Positions 17,470 through 27,182 of a DNA stretch of 64,000 nucleotides are shown here, piece after piece. This DNA is from Arthrobacter methylotrophus (GTDB taxonomy: Bacteria > Actinomycetota > Actinomycetes > Actinomycetales > Micrococcaceae): NCBI RefSeq assembly GCF_039539965.1, contig NZ_BAABED010000001.1, positions 2,976,001 to 3,040,000 on the forward strand, written 5' to 3'. A program made the translations under genes and the position numbers. Each line of letters opens with the position of its first letter. The stretch's first letter is position 1. A model generated the notes under the pieces. The model saw only the letters and a list, made by a program, of their open reading frames with translations. It was not told where the DNA came from and searched no databases.

Positions 17470-17877
17470 TCAGCTGCTCAAGTCGGCGAGGGCTTTGTGC
17501 AGGCGATTGGCAGCGTCGTCGGCGACCTCTTTGACGGCCGGTGCGGAGCTAAGCTGGACCATGGTCTGCGGGTCAATGGCTTCGATGGTGGTGATTTCCG
17601 CGCCTTTGCCCCGCCGTACGACGACGTTGCAGGGCAGCAGCGCGCCGATTTCGGGTTCTGCGGCGATGGCTCGGCTGGCCAGGGCCGGGTTGCAGGCACC
17701 AAGGATGGTGTAGTCGCCGACGGCGTCAGCGGCTTCGGCTCCCAGCTTGGCTTCGAAGGTAGACCGCACGTCAATTTCGGTGAGGATTCCGAACCCTTGG
17801 GCTGAGAGTGCTTCCCGGGTGCGGTCCAGTGCTTCGGCCCACGGAAGATCGATGGTCGTGCTGAGGGTGTACGTCAT
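17470..17877 (-). CDS. DUF302 domain protein
   Basis: A 135-residue soluble protein. The DUF302 core includes GFGILTEIDVRSTFEAKLG, a YTILGACNPALASRAI segment with the conserved CNP, and GALLPCNVVVRRG with a second conserved Cys. DUF302 proteins are small alpha/beta proteins often found with sulfur, copper or redox stress genes; no activity is established. AAGGAGAACC precedes ATG 17877 at 5-bp spacing. It lies directly downstream of the CstR-like regulator on the same strand (34-base gap), so it is probably co-transcribed with it and linked to the sulfur operon. Confidence 0.8.
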   Translation of the reverse strand: MTYTLSTTIDLPWAEALDRTREALSAQGFGILTEIDVRSTFEAKLGAEAADAVGDYTILGACNPALASRAIAAEPEIGALLPCNVVVRRGKGAEITTIEAIDPQTMVQLSSAPAVKEVADDAANRLHKALADLSS

Positions 17878-17910
17878 TGGTTCTCCTTGGGTGACTAGAG
17901 AGTGGGGTGA

Positions 17911-18262
<352 letters not shown>

Positions 18263-18289
18263 TCACGTTTACCTATCGAGAGGCCAGTA

Positions 18290-18907
18290 ATGACTTCCCC
18301 TTCCACGGCTCCAGCCGTTACCGCCCTTGCCCCGGTGGCCCTGCGAACCTGGATCGCCGAGCACCAGGACCTGATGGTGATCGATGTGCGTTCGGCCGCC
18401 GAGTTCGAGTCCTTGCACATCAAGGGCTCATACAACGTGCCACTGCCTTTGCTTTCCGAGCACACCAACGAGCTCGCCGCGAAGCTGGGCTCTCGCGTGG
18501 TTCTGGTGTGCCAATCGGGAGCGCGCGCCGAACAGGCACGCCAGCGCCTCGGCAAATCAGGGATCGACGGCGCCTACGTCCTGAGGGGCGGTGTTCCCGG
18601 GTTCGCTGCCGCGGGCGGCGATGTTGTCAAGGGCAAGGACCGCTGGGACCTGGAGCGCCAGGTTCGCCTGGCTGCAGGTTCCTTGGTGGTACTGGGCCTG
18701 GCCGGGGGCAGGTTCGTCTCTCCCAAGGTGCGCATGCTGGCCGGGGCTATCGGAGCCGGCCTGACGTTCTCGGCCGCTACCAACACGTGCGCCATGGGCA
18801 CAGTCCTCTCTGCCATGCCGTGGAACAAGACCGCCACGGAGCCCACCCGCGAAAGCGCCATCCTGCCGCTTCCCGCACCGACGCTTGAAGAGGACGCCGC
18901 GGCATGA
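18290..18907 (+). CDS. Rhodanese domain fused to DUF2892 membrane segment
   Basis: A 205-residue protein. Residues about 10-115 are a rhodanese (VIDVRSAAEFESLHIKGS, active loop VCQSGARAEQA with catalytic Cys). Residues about 125-175 contain two short hydrophobic segments typical of DUF2892. It would move sulfane sulfur at the membrane. ATG 18290 follows GAGAGG; a longer in-frame open segment lies inside the operator and is not used. It is the first gene of the operon that runs to the metallo-hydrolase at 22002. Its stop overlaps the TauE start (ATGA, 18904-18907), consistent with handing sulfur to, or working beside, the exporter. Confidence 0.87.
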   Translation: MTSPSTAPAVTALAPVALRTWIAEHQDLMVIDVRSAAEFESLHIKGSYNVPLPLLSEHTNELAAKLGSRVVLVCQSGARAEQARQRLGKSGIDGAYVLRGGVPGFAAAGGDVVKGKDRWDLERQVRLAAGSLVVLGLAGGRFVSPKVRMLAGAIGAGLTFSAATNTCAMGTVLSAMPWNKTATEPTRESAILPLPAPTLEEDAAA

Positions 18908-19644
18908 TTCCGGCCCTGGTTCTGGGGCTCGTCGTCGGGATCGTCCTGGGCGTGGTGGGCGGCGGCGGGTCGATCATCGCCGTTCCGGCCCTGGTGTACG
19001 GGGTGGGCATGAGCCCGGCCCAGGCCATTCCCACCTCGCTGCTGGTGGTGGGGGTGTCCTCGCTGGCCGCCCTGCTGCCCCGGGTCCGGGAGGGCCTGAA
19101 TTGGCCGGTTATCGCACTGGTCGGGACTGCCGGCATTCCAGCAGCCTGGGGCGGAGCCGCCGTAGGCCGACTGTTGGACCCCAATATCCTGATGCTGGCC
19201 TTCGCCGTGATCATGGTGGCAGCAGGCATCCGAATGCTTAGCAGATCCCGCGAAACCGAGGGATCCTGCAGCACCGGCCCACATAGGTCCCTCCGGTCCT
19301 GCGCTCCAAAGGCGGTCGGGATAGGGCTGCTCGTGGGCTTCCTCATCACCCCCGCGCTGACCATCTTCCTGGGGCTGCGCATGAAGCAGGCCGTCGGAAC
19401 GTCCCTGGCGATCATCGTCATCAATTCCGCTGCCGGATTCAGTGCCCACGCTGCCGGTTACACCATCGACTGGGACACCACCATGGCGTTCGCGGTCCCG
19501 GCCATTCTGGGCTCCCTCGTCGCCGCCAGGCTGGCCCGCCGCCTGAAGGACAAACACATCCGCATCTCATTCGCGGTACTCATCTTCGCCGTCGCGGTAT
19601 GGGTCACCGCCGGCACCGTCACCGCCGGCACCGTCACCGCCTGA
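18904..19644 (+). CDS. TauE/SafE-family sulfite/anion exporter
   Basis: A 246-residue membrane protein with about 7-8 hydrophobic helices. It has the TauE/SafE repeats GVVGGGGSIIAVPALVYGVGM and GFLITPALTIFLGLRMKQAVGTSLAI. It would export sulfite, thiosulfate or another sulfur anion, fitting an operon that makes these from persulfides. The first gene's stop overlaps its start by four bases. The C-terminus has an exact 15-bp tandem repeat encoding TAGTVTAGTV, just after the last helix; this looks like recent slippage and should be harmless. Confidence 0.87.
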   Translation: MIPALVLGLVVGIVLGVVGGGGSIIAVPALVYGVGMSPAQAIPTSLLVVGVSSLAALLPRVREGLNWPVIALVGTAGIPAAWGGAAVGRLLDPNILMLAFAVIMVAAGIRMLSRSRETEGSCSTGPHRSLRSCAPKAVGIGLLVGFLITPALTIFLGLRMKQAVGTSLAIIVINSAAGFSAHAAGYTIDWDTTMAFAVPAILGSLVAARLARRLKDKHIRISFAVLIFAVAVWVTAGTVTAGTVTA

Positions 19645-19665
19645 CCACACCAAAAGGAGAACACC

Positions 19666-20007
19666 ATGGGACTGATCGATTCCCTCAAAAAGGCCTTCAG
19701 CAAGCCCTACAGAACCATAAGCGTCGCCCAGGCCAAGGAGCTCCTGGCCTCGGGCGCCACACTGATCGATGTCAGGTCCGCCCAAGAATGGGGCACCGGA
19801 CGCGCGCCCCAAGCCAAGCACGTCCCCCTGGACCGACTGCAGGCCAGCCAGGCGGGGATCCAGAAAACCCGGCCCGTGATCGCCGTGTGCGCCTCCGGAG
19901 TTCGGTCCGCTTTCGCGGCCCGGCTGCTCGCTGCGAAAGGCTACGAGGCCTACTCGCTGCGCGGCGGCATGGCGGCCTGGCGCCAGGCCGGCGAACCCGT
20001 CCGCTGA
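19666..20007 (+). CDS. Single-domain rhodanese (1)
   Basis: A 113-residue rhodanese-like sulfurtransferase. It has LIDVRSAQEWGTGRAPQAKHVPLDRL and the active-site loop VCASGVRSAFAARLL, where Cys carries the persulfide and the loop has the CxxGxR form. It ends with the usual GYEAYSLRGGMAAWRQAG. There is no signal peptide, so it is cytoplasmic. AAAGGAG lies upstream of ATG 19666. It is the third gene of the operon, 21 bases after the exporter, and probably relays sulfane sulfur between the other rhodaneses, low-molecular-weight thiols and the dioxygenase. Confidence 0.88.
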   Translation: MGLIDSLKKAFSKPYRTISVAQAKELLASGATLIDVRSAQEWGTGRAPQAKHVPLDRLQASQAGIQKTRPVIAVCASGVRSAFAARLLAAKGYEAYSLRGGMAAWRQAGEPVR

Positions 20008-20039
20008 CGACAGCCCACAATATTTCGAAGGAGAATCCA

Positions 20040-20336
20040 ATGGCCGAAATCACCATCACCGAAGCCGAGCAGAGGCGCTCTACCGCCCGCATCCTCGATG
20101 TCCGCGAGGACTTTGAAGTCGCCGACGGCATGGTCCCCGGCGCCCTGCACATCCCCATGGGCCAGCTGCAGGAACGTCTCTCCGAACTGGACCCGGCAGT
20201 CCCCGTCATCGTGGTCTGCCGCAGCGGCAACCGCAGCGCCGCCGTGGCTGACGCCCTCAACGGCGCCGGCTTTTCGGCGGACACCATGGCCGGCGGCATG
20301 ATCGTCTGGACCCGCGCCGGCCTCCCCACCACCTAA
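20040..20336 (+). CDS. Single-domain rhodanese (2)
   Basis: A 98-residue rhodanese with ILDVREDFEVADGMVPGALHIPMGQL, the catalytic loop VVCRSGNRSAAVADAL (Cys then RSGNR, the classic six-residue loop) and the end GFSADTMAGGMIVWTRAG. ATG 20040 follows GAAGGAGAATCCA, a strong ribosome site, 32 bases after the previous stop. It is a different subtype from the previous rhodanese (CRSGNR against CASGVR), so the two probably serve different partners rather than being a recent duplication. Confidence 0.88.
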   Translation: MAEITITEAEQRRSTARILDVREDFEVADGMVPGALHIPMGQLQERLSELDPAVPVIVVCRSGNRSAAVADALNGAGFSADTMAGGMIVWTRAGLPTT

Positions 20337-20388
20337 GCCTGCAATCCCGCCACCAACCACTAAAGACAACACCCGAAAGGACAACACG

Positions 20389-20505
20389 CTGGTCTTCTCC
20401 CAGCCCGGAGCCCTCAACGCCACCGGCCTGGAAGAGATCGCCCAGGCAGTAAAGAACCTGGACATGGACAAGCTCCGGGCTGATGAAGCCCAGCACCTCG
20501 CCTAA
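20389..20505 (+). pseudogene. Truncated thioredoxin (C-terminal 38 codons only)
   Basis: The frame reads VFSQPGALNATGLEEIA, then AVKNLDMDKLRADEAQHLA and stop, which resembles the end of a thioredoxin. It is preceded directly by a ribosome-site-like GAAAGGACAACACG but then CTG GTC, so about two thirds of the protein, including the WCGPC active site, is missing. A deletion joined the leader to the C-terminus. Confidence 0.65.
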
Positions 20506-20589
20506 CGCACGCACGGAGTACCGCGCACATATCCCTCTACGAGCACACCGAAGAATTTCCCTCCACCCCTATCCGAAGGAGAGCACCAG

Positions 20590-22002
20590 ATGCTTATCGA
20601 GCGCATTTACGACGAAGACCTCGCCCAGGCCAGCTACCTGATTGGCTGCCAGGCCAAGGGTGAAGCGATTGTTGTCGATGGCCGCCGCGACATCGCGGTG
20701 TACCAGGATCTCGCCGCAAAGAACGGCATGAAAATCATTGCCGTCACCGAAACCCACATCCACGCCGACTACCTCTCCGGCACCCGTGAACTTGCCGCCG
20801 CCACCGGCGCGAAGATCTATGTCTCCGGTGAAGGCGGCCCGGACTGGCAGTACGCATTCGACGGCGAACGCCTCTACGACGGCGACACGATCACCTTGGG
20901 CAACATCAGCATCCAGGCCGTGCACACACCGGGCCACACCCCCGAGCACCTGTCCTTCCTGGTCACGGACGGCGCGTTCAGCGACCAGCCCGGCTACCTG
21001 CTCTCCGGCGACTTCGTCTTCTCCGGGGACCTGGGCCGTCCGGACTTGCTTGATGAGGCGGCCGGCGGTGTGGACACACGCTTCCTCGGCGCCAAGCAGC
21101 TCTTCGTCAGCCTGCAGGATAAGTTCCTGACCCTGCCGGACTATGTCCAGGTCCACCCGGCCCACGGCGCCGGCAGTGCCTGCGGCAAGGCCCTCGGTGC
21201 GATTCCGTCTTCCACGGTGGGCTACGAGCGGCTCTACGCCTGGTGGGCCCCCTACCTCGCCTCGAATGACGAGCAGGGCTTCATCGACGAACTCCTCGAC
21301 GGCCAGCCCGACGCCCACGCTTACTTCGGGCGGATGAAGCGCGAAAACCGTGAAGGTCCGGCCGTCATGGGTGAGCGTATGCCCCTCACGGAGCTGGACA
21401 CCGTCGACGTCGTGACGAATCTGGCCGCGGACACGGTCACGTTCATCGACACCCGTCCCAACAGCGAAGTCCATGAGGGAACCGTTACGGGCTCCCTGAA
21501 CGTCCCCGCCGGAAAGTCCGTGGCCAGCTACGGCGCCTGGGTGGTGAACCCTGAGACGGACAAGAACCCGCTGGTGCTGCTGGCAGCAGACCAGGAGCAG
21601 GCCCAGGAGATGTGGGACCACATGGTCCGGGTCGGCATCGACAACGTCGCCGGCTACCTCACCAGCATTGACGGGCTGCCCACGACCACCCCGAAGCTGA
21701 TCAAGCCCAAGGAACTCGACGGCTTCGATGCCGCCATGGTGCTGGATGTCCGCAACAAGACCGAACACACCGCCGGACACATCCCCGGCTCCCACCAGCT
21801 CAGCGGCGGACGCGTCATGTGGCATCTGGACCAGCTCCCGGCCGAAGGCACCATCGTGAGCTATTGCCAGTCCGGTGTCCGGAACTCCGTCGCGGCGAGC
21901 GCCCTGCGCCGCGCCGGGTACGACGTCGTCGAACTCGACGGCAGTTACGCAGCCTGGACCATGTGGCAGCAGACACAGCAGAACGCCGTCGCAGCAAATT
22001 AA
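20590..22002 (+). CDS. cstB: CstB-like persulfide dioxygenase-rhodanese fusion
   Basis: A 470-residue protein. Residues about 1-250 form a metallo-beta-lactamase-fold persulfide dioxygenase domain with THIHADYLSG, HTPGHTPEHL and VHPAHGAG metal-ligand regions; the motif has Tyr where HxHxDH enzymes have the second His. Two rhodanese domains follow. The first (about 270-360) has VLLAADQEQA instead of a catalytic loop, so it lacks the Cys. The second (about 375-465) has Cys426 in SYCQSGVRN. This dioxygenase, pseudo-rhodanese, active rhodanese order is that of Staphylococcus aureus CstB, which converts persulfides to thiosulfate. CCGAAGGAGAGCACC precedes ATG 20590. It is the last intact gene of the sulfur operon. 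Confidence 0.87.
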   Translation: MLIERIYDEDLAQASYLIGCQAKGEAIVVDGRRDIAVYQDLAAKNGMKIIAVTETHIHADYLSGTRELAAATGAKIYVSGEGGPDWQYAFDGERLYDGDTITLGNISIQAVHTPGHTPEHLSFLVTDGAFSDQPGYLLSGDFVFSGDLGRPDLLDEAAGGVDTRFLGAKQLFVSLQDKFLTLPDYVQVHPAHGAGSACGKALGAIPSSTVGYERLYAWWAPYLASNDEQGFIDELLDGQPDAHAYFGRMKRENREGPAVMGERMPLTELDTVDVVTNLAADTVTFIDTRPNSEVHEGTVTGSLNVPAGKSVASYGAWVVNPETDKNPLVLLAADQEQAQEMWDHMVRVGIDNVAGYLTSIDGLPTTTPKLIKPKELDGFDAAMVLDVRNKTEHTAGHIPGSHQLSGGRVMWHLDQLPAEGTIVSYCQSGVRNSVAASALRRAGYDVVELDGSYAAWTMWQQTQQNAVAAN

Positions 22003-22092
22003 CCCCAAACTGTCCGGGCAGGTCCCCCCTCCGGCCCGGGCACCCAGCCCGGGCGCGTCCCCCATGCGCCCGGGCACCTTTATGACCCCACC

Positions 22093-23379
22093 ATGAACGG
22101 AGCACCGCGAATGCCGGGAAGCACACTCCCTCGCCATAGCCCAGGATCCACGGGAGCCGTGCTGGGTCTTCGGCAGAATCTGGCGCAGTTCATGCTGCTG
22201 GTGGCAGTTAACGCCCTGGTGGGCGGGACCCTCGGGCAGGAACGCACTGTCCTGCCCCTGCTCGCTTCCCAGACATTCCACCTGGACTTATACACAAGCG
22301 GGCTGACCTACATTCTCGCCTTCGGTCTGTCCAAGGCCGCGACGAACTACTTCGCGGGAACCTTCTCTGACCGGTATGGCCGCAGACCGGTCCTCGTCGC
22401 AGGATGGCTTGTAGCAATCCCGGTACCGATCATGCTCATCTTCGGGCCGTCCTGGGGATGGATTATTGCGGCGAACGTGTTCCTGGGCATCAGCCAAGGC
22501 CTGACCTGGTCCGCGGCAGTGATCATGAAGATGGACCTCGTGGGACCGAAGCAACGCGGCTTAGCCATGGGCCTGAACGAAGCGGCAGGCTACCTTGGGG
22601 TCGCCGTCACTGCCCTGGCTACCGGTTACATTGCCTCCGCGTACGGCCTCCGCCCCGGCCCCTTCCTCCTCGGGGCCGTGTACATTGCCCTCGGTTTAGG
22701 GCTATCTGTCCTGATCGTGCGCGAAACCCACCACCACGCCAGGACTGAAGCCTCCCAGCACGTCAGTGCGCACGCCGGACTCACCACCGGCCAGGTGTTC
22801 GCGCTCACAAGTTTCAAGGATCGGTCACTCTCCGCTGCCAGCCAAGCTGGCCTGGTGAATAACCTCAACGACGGCCTCGCCTGGGGCCTCTTCCCGATCT
22901 TGTTCGTCAGCTCCGGGCTAAGCTTGAACCAGGTAGGCATCCTGGCTGCCGTCTACCCCGCGGTCTAGGGCGCCGGACAGCTTTTCGCCGGGGCCGCCTC
23001 AGACCGGTGGAGCCGCAAGTGGCTCATCGTGGCCGGTATGCTCGTGCAGGCCGTGGGACTCGGGATAGTCGCCGCAGCCCACAGCTTCGGACCCTGGCTC
23101 GTGGGCGCAGTCCTCCTGGGAATGGGAACGGCAATGGTCTACCCCGCACTCCTGGCCGCAATCGGAGACGTCTCACACCCCGCCTGGCGTGCACGCTCCG
23201 TCGGGGTCTACCGACTCTGGCGCGACGGTGGCTTCGCGGTCGGAGCCCTGTTGTCGGGAATCATCGCCGACGCCTTCGGCATCCCGGCCGCGGTCGCCGT
23301 CGTCGCCGTCCTCACGGCAGCATCCGGCATCCTCGTGGCCATCCGGATGCGCGGCACCGACCACGAAACGTCCATCTAG
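22093..23379 (+). pseudogene. MFS transporter interrupted by an in-frame TAG
   Basis: Two collinear MFS halves lie in the same frame. 22093-22968 has helices 1-8 and the loop FSDRYGRRPVL; 22969-23379 begins GAGQLFAGAASDRWSRKWL and carries the last helices. They are separated only by one TAG at 22966-22968 in VYPAV-stop-GAGQLF. Related transporters have Trp (VYPAVWG) there, so a single TGG to TAG change is likely. Otherwise the frame is intact over 428 codons, which suggests a recent loss, a readthrough case or a sequencing error. The family would export a small molecule. It follows the sulfur operon after a GC-rich hairpin (22034-22054). Confidence 0.85.
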
Positions 23380-23655
23380 ACCTGGACCAGGACTATGGCA
23401 AACAAAACGAGAAGGCTCGCGGCGGTCCCCAGTCCACAGGGCAGACGTCAAAACACTTTGCTCCGGGCATCTGGCGTGCAGCAAAAGCCCCGGGGCGATC
23501 TGTGCTTCGATTGCCGCATGCGAAGTCAGCCGGGGTGCAGCTTCAGCCTCCAGAATGCAGGGACCTTCAGGAGGTCGGCGATGAACCCACCGGCAGGGTC
23601 GCGATGATGACCATCAGGAACGGTGCCGCCGGGACCGGCGCCACCAACACCGGCA

Positions 23656-25956
23656 TCAACCCTTCCCGTTTCCGTTGCCGGGCTTCGACAGGGCTGTCGA
23701 GGGCTGGGGCGCAGAACCGCCGATGAGGTTCTGCGGCGGGGCGTCGAAGTCACCGTGGTCGTAGAGACCGACGACCTGCTGCATGTACTGTGCCCACTGT
23801 GGTCCGGCGATGTAAGCGCCGTCGACCAGGGGGTAGTATCTGCCGTTGACCGTGATGTCGCGTCCGAGCCGCGAAGGACCGCCGTTGAAAGGGTCTCCGA
23901 AGAAGGACGCCGTTGCCAGGCCTTTCGTGTAGCCGAGGACCCAAGTCTGGTTGTTGTACTGGTTGGTGCCGGTCTTGGCGGCGTCCGGGACGCCGAGCTT
24001 CTGCGGGATGAGCAGGCCAGAGCCCTTGGTGAGGACGTCTTGGAGGACATTGGTGGTGGCCTTCGCGACATCCGGTTTCAGGGCGTTCGGCTGGCACGCG
24101 GACGTCTGCCCGCCGATTCTCTTGCCCGCGGCGTCGTCGACCTCGGCGATCGAGATGGGTGCGCAGTACGTGCCGTCCGCGGCGAATGTTGCGAAGGCGT
24201 TCGCCATCGTCAGGGGGGCGACGTTCTGGCTGCCCAGGATGTTGCCCAGGGTCGAGAGGTCGATCTTCTTGTCGTTCCCGTCGCCCAGGTGCAGGCCTAT
24301 GGCGTCGGCGGCCCGCTGGACGTCGCAGAAGTCGTTCAGGCCGGCGAGGGACGCGAACGTCGCTGTGTTGATTGAATTGTAGATGCCCTCGCGGACGGAC
24401 ATGGGCCGGTACCAGCCGGGTTCGTCGTTCTGGAGGTCTGTAGAGGGTGGAAGAGTGCTGTCGAACCAGCCATGGACGGGGCCGCATGTCGTCTTCCACG
24501 GATAGTTGACGCCGTAGCGCCGCCTCGACGCATCGACAATCTGGTTCGTCGTTTTGCCCTCGCCGAGCCACGCCGCGAGGGTCACGGGCTTCATGGTCGA
24601 ACCGGGCTGCATGCCGCCCACGCCGCCCAGGTCGTTGCCGTTGGCGTCCGCGCGGTCGACGTTGAAGTTGTAGGTCGAGACGAAGTCGGTGCCCTGGCCG
24701 GCGAGCGTGCGCGAGTTCTGCGCCATCGCGAGGACCTTGCCTGTGCCGGGCTGGACCGTCACGAGGGAGGCGCCCCATTTGTCCGGGTTCGCTCCTGTCG
24801 TGGCGTCGACCTGCGCCTGGGCGGGACCTTGGAGGCGCGGGTCCAAGGTGGTCTTGATGGTCAGGCCGCCGCGCATGATCTTCTGGATCCGGTCCTCCTG
24901 TGTCGCGCCATAGGCCGGGTCGTTCTGGATCTGGTGGAGGACGTAGTCGCAGAAATACTGAGCCTGGACGGCGTAGGCGCAGCCCTGCTTGGGCGGGTTG
25001 ACCTTGAGCTGGATCGGGGTGTTGACGGCGTCGTCGTGTTGCTGCCGGTTGATGTAGCCGTGCTGGAGCATCGCGTCGAGCACCAGGTCCCGCCGCGTCC
25101 TGGACGCCTCGGGGTGCTGGGTCGGGTCGAACAGCGAGGGGCCGTTGACCAGGCCGGCGAGCAGGGCCGCCTGGGGCACGGTGAGGTCCTTGGCGTCGAC
25201 GGAGAAGAAGTACTGGCTGGCGGCCTGGATGCCGTAGGCGTTGGCGTTGAAGCCGACGATGTTGAGGTAGCCTGCGAGGACCTGGTCCTTCGTGAACTGC
25301 TTCTCGAGGGCGATGGCGAGCTTCATCTCCCGGAGTTTGTCGTTGATGCTCTTCTGGCCGTTGAGCACGACCTGGGCGTCCTTGCCCTGGGCGATGAGGT
25401 TCTCGTTGAGCACGTTGGTCACGTACTGCTGGGTCAGCGTGGAGGCACCCTGCCGGGCCCCGCCGCTGTTCGTCACGAGGGCGCGCAGGATGCCGGTAGG
25501 GTCGATGCCCCCGTGCTGGTAGAAGCGGTAATCCTCGATCGCGACGATCGCGTTCTTGATGTTGGGGGACATCTGCTCGAGGGGAACCTGGGTCCGGTTC
25601 TCGTTGAACAGCGTCGCGATCTGGGATCCGTCTGCCGCGAGGACCCTCGTCACCTGCCCGGGAGGGGCCACGGTCAGCTCGCTGGGCAGTCCGTTGAAGA
25701 ACTGGACCGAGCCGTTCGCCGCGATCCCGGCCACGGCCGCGGCGGGCACCATCAGGCCAGCCACAAGCACCCCGCAGACGGCGCTCACGCCGAGGAAGAC
25801 CAGGATCCGGCCGAGCGTTGTTCCCGTGTCCACGAGCGGGTTCCTGCCGGAGGCCGCGGCAGCCGGCGCGGGGTTCCCGGCCGGATTGGACCCCGCACCG
25901 CGCGGGAGCACGCCTCGTCCACGGGGCCAACGCCGAATTCGTATCCGATTGAACAT
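23656..25956 (-). CDS. Class A penicillin-binding protein (transglycosylase/transpeptidase)
   Basis: A 766-residue bifunctional peptidoglycan synthase. A short basic cytoplasmic tail is followed by one membrane helix (about 48-80). The GT51 domain has AIEDYRFYQHGGIDPTG (catalytic Glu) and GASTLTQQYVTN. The transpeptidase domain has the SxxK motif GSTMK, SIN in the SxN position and KTGTN. The C-terminus ends in a low-complexity Asn/Gly tail with no PASTA domain. It polymerises and cross-links the wall on the outer face of the membrane. ATG 25956 has GAGGAAG upstream. It lies alone on the minus strand next to lgt and is probably an extra copy in this accessory segment. Confidence 0.9.
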   Translation of the reverse strand: MFNRIRIRRWPRGRGVLPRGAGSNPAGNPAPAAAASGRNPLVDTGTTLGRILVFLGVSAVCGVLVAGLMVPAAAVAGIAANGSVQFFNGLPSELTVAPPGQVTRVLAADGSQIATLFNENRTQVPLEQMSPNIKNAIVAIEDYRFYQHGGIDPTGILRALVTNSGGARQGASTLTQQYVTNVLNENLIAQGKDAQVVLNGQKSINDKLREMKLAIALEKQFTKDQVLAGYLNIVGFNANAYGIQAASQYFFSVDAKDLTVPQAALLAGLVNGPSLFDPTQHPEASRTRRDLVLDAMLQHGYINRQQHDDAVNTPIQLKVNPPKQGCAYAVQAQYFCDYVLHQIQNDPAYGATQEDRIQKIMRGGLTIKTTLDPRLQGPAQAQVDATTGANPDKWGASLVTVQPGTGKVLAMAQNSRTLAGQGTDFVSTYNFNVDRADANGNDLGGVGGMQPGSTMKPVTLAAWLGEGKTTNQIVDASRRRYGVNYPWKTTCGPVHGWFDSTLPPSTDLQNDEPGWYRPMSVREGIYNSINTATFASLAGLNDFCDVQRAADAIGLHLGDGNDKKIDLSTLGNILGSQNVAPLTMANAFATFAADGTYCAPISIAEVDDAAGKRIGGQTSACQPNALKPDVAKATTNVLQDVLTKGSGLLIPQKLGVPDAAKTGTNQYNNQTWVLGYTKGLATASFFGDPFNGGPSRLGRDITVNGRYYPLVDGAYIAGPQWAQYMQQVVGLYDHGDFDAPPQNLIGGSAPQPSTALSKPGNGNGKG

Positions 25957-26232
25957 ATCTTCCTCAGGTTCTCTGGCGATGGATCGTGTTGGTTATCGGG
26001 TCTGGTGCCCCGCACCTCTCAAGCGCCCGGGTTCCTAGGCTGGGCACATCCGGGGTGCTGGGACGCGGGAGCCCGACACGCCGCCCTGGGTAGCCTTCCC
26101 GGTCTCCCAGCCCCCTCGATGGCCTCAGCCGTACGGTGCCGAACGGGCAAGCCGGTGGAGGCATCGTGGCACAGACTGTGCCGGCCGCGACGAAGGCAAG
26201 GAACTTTCCCCAGAAGGTGCCTTTCATGAGCA

Positions 26233-27120
26233 TCAAGACATTCCTTCGGTGAGCGTTGTCTGCGCGGCGGAGTCCCCGGGCACGGCCATCGAGCGTCTGC
26301 GCCGGAACAGCAGGGCAAACGCGACGGCACCCGCAAGGAAGATCAGGGCGGCAACCCAGGTGTTCACTCGGAGCCCCAGAATCAGGTTTGCATAGTCGGA
26401 GCGCATCAGTTCAAAAGCGAAGCGTCCCGCCGTGTATCCGGCAACATACAGGGAGAATACGCTTCCCGCCCCGAGAGTGAAGCGCCGGTCCACATACAAA
26501 AGAAGCAGCCCGACGACGACGCACCACAGCGATTCGTAGAGGAATGTTGGCTGGAAATAGCCCAGGACCACCGGAGCACCGGAGGGATCGGTCACCGCTG
26601 ACCCAGTCGCAAGGTCCATCTGGTGGATCTGGAGTTTCCACGGCAGGGCCGTCGGATCCCCGTAGAGCTCGTTGTTGAACCAGTTGCCCCACCGGCCCAG
26701 GGCCTGGGCAAAAACCACCGCCGGTGCCACCGCGTCCAGGAACGCAACCAAAGATACCTGCGCCCTGCGGCAGCCGATCCACGCCCCCGCTACCCCCAGG
26801 GCCACGGCGCCCCAGATCCCCAGGCCGCCATCCCAGATGGCAAAGGCATTCCATGGATTCTTCCCCGGTAAGAAGTAAAGCTCAGGGTCGGTGATGACGT
26901 GGTAGATCCGGCCCCCGATGATCCCTGCGGGCACCGCCCAAAGGCAAATGTCCAGCACCTGCCCGGTCTGGCCGCCCCGGGCGGTCCAACGCCTCGAAGT
27001 GAGCCAGACGGCCAGACCGATCCCGGCGATGATGCACAGGGCGTAGAAATGGATCGTCAGGGGGCCCACGTGAAAGGCGCTCACCGTCGGGGACGGAATG
27101 AATGAATCACTGGAAGTCAT
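26233..27120 (-). CDS. lgt: Prolipoprotein diacylglyceryl transferase
   Basis: A 295-residue membrane enzyme that attaches diacylglycerol from phosphatidylglycerol to the lipobox Cys of lipoproteins. The Lgt signature GRWGNWFNNELYGDPT is present, as are GGRIYHVITDPELY and about seven hydrophobic helices. ATG 27120 is chosen; an in-frame TTG upstream adds 18 residues without a ribosome site. The usual lgt lies in the trp region of related genomes, so this may be a second copy, but that cannot be checked here. It sits between the PBP and the DHA2-type MFS gene on the same strand. Confidence 0.88.
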   Translation of the reverse strand: MTSSDSFIPSPTVSAFHVGPLTIHFYALCIIAGIGLAVWLTSRRWTARGGQTGQVLDICLWAVPAGIIGGRIYHVITDPELYFLPGKNPWNAFAIWDGGLGIWGAVALGVAGAWIGCRRAQVSLVAFLDAVAPAVVFAQALGRWGNWFNNELYGDPTALPWKLQIHQMDLATGSAVTDPSGAPVVLGYFQPTFLYESLWCVVVGLLLLYVDRRFTLGAGSVFSLYVAGYTAGRFAFELMRSDYANLILGLRVNTWVAALIFLAGAVAFALLFRRRRSMAVPGDSAAQTTLTEGMS

Positions 27121-27182
27121 GAAGGTTCGGGATCCTGTTCGGGAGGTTAGGGCAAAAACAGTCTTGCTCGGCAACCTTATGG

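Noticed and set aside
22034..22054. GCCCGGGC-N5-GCCCGGGC between the cstB-like gene and the MFS pseudogene as a regulatory site
   Set aside because: Both halves are self-palindromic GC runs followed by more GC-rich sequence; it may be a weak terminator but there is no T run, so I did not list it as a separate feature.
20569..22281. A 570-codon minus-strand open frame
   Set aside because: Shadow of the CstB-like gene in a high-GC region, with no family features and no ribosome site.
24472..26229. A 585-codon plus-strand open frame
   Set aside because: It is the antisense shadow of the class A PBP, whose motifs (SxxK, KTG, GT51) are all on the minus strand; the plus frame has only low-complexity Val/Gly/Asp sequence.
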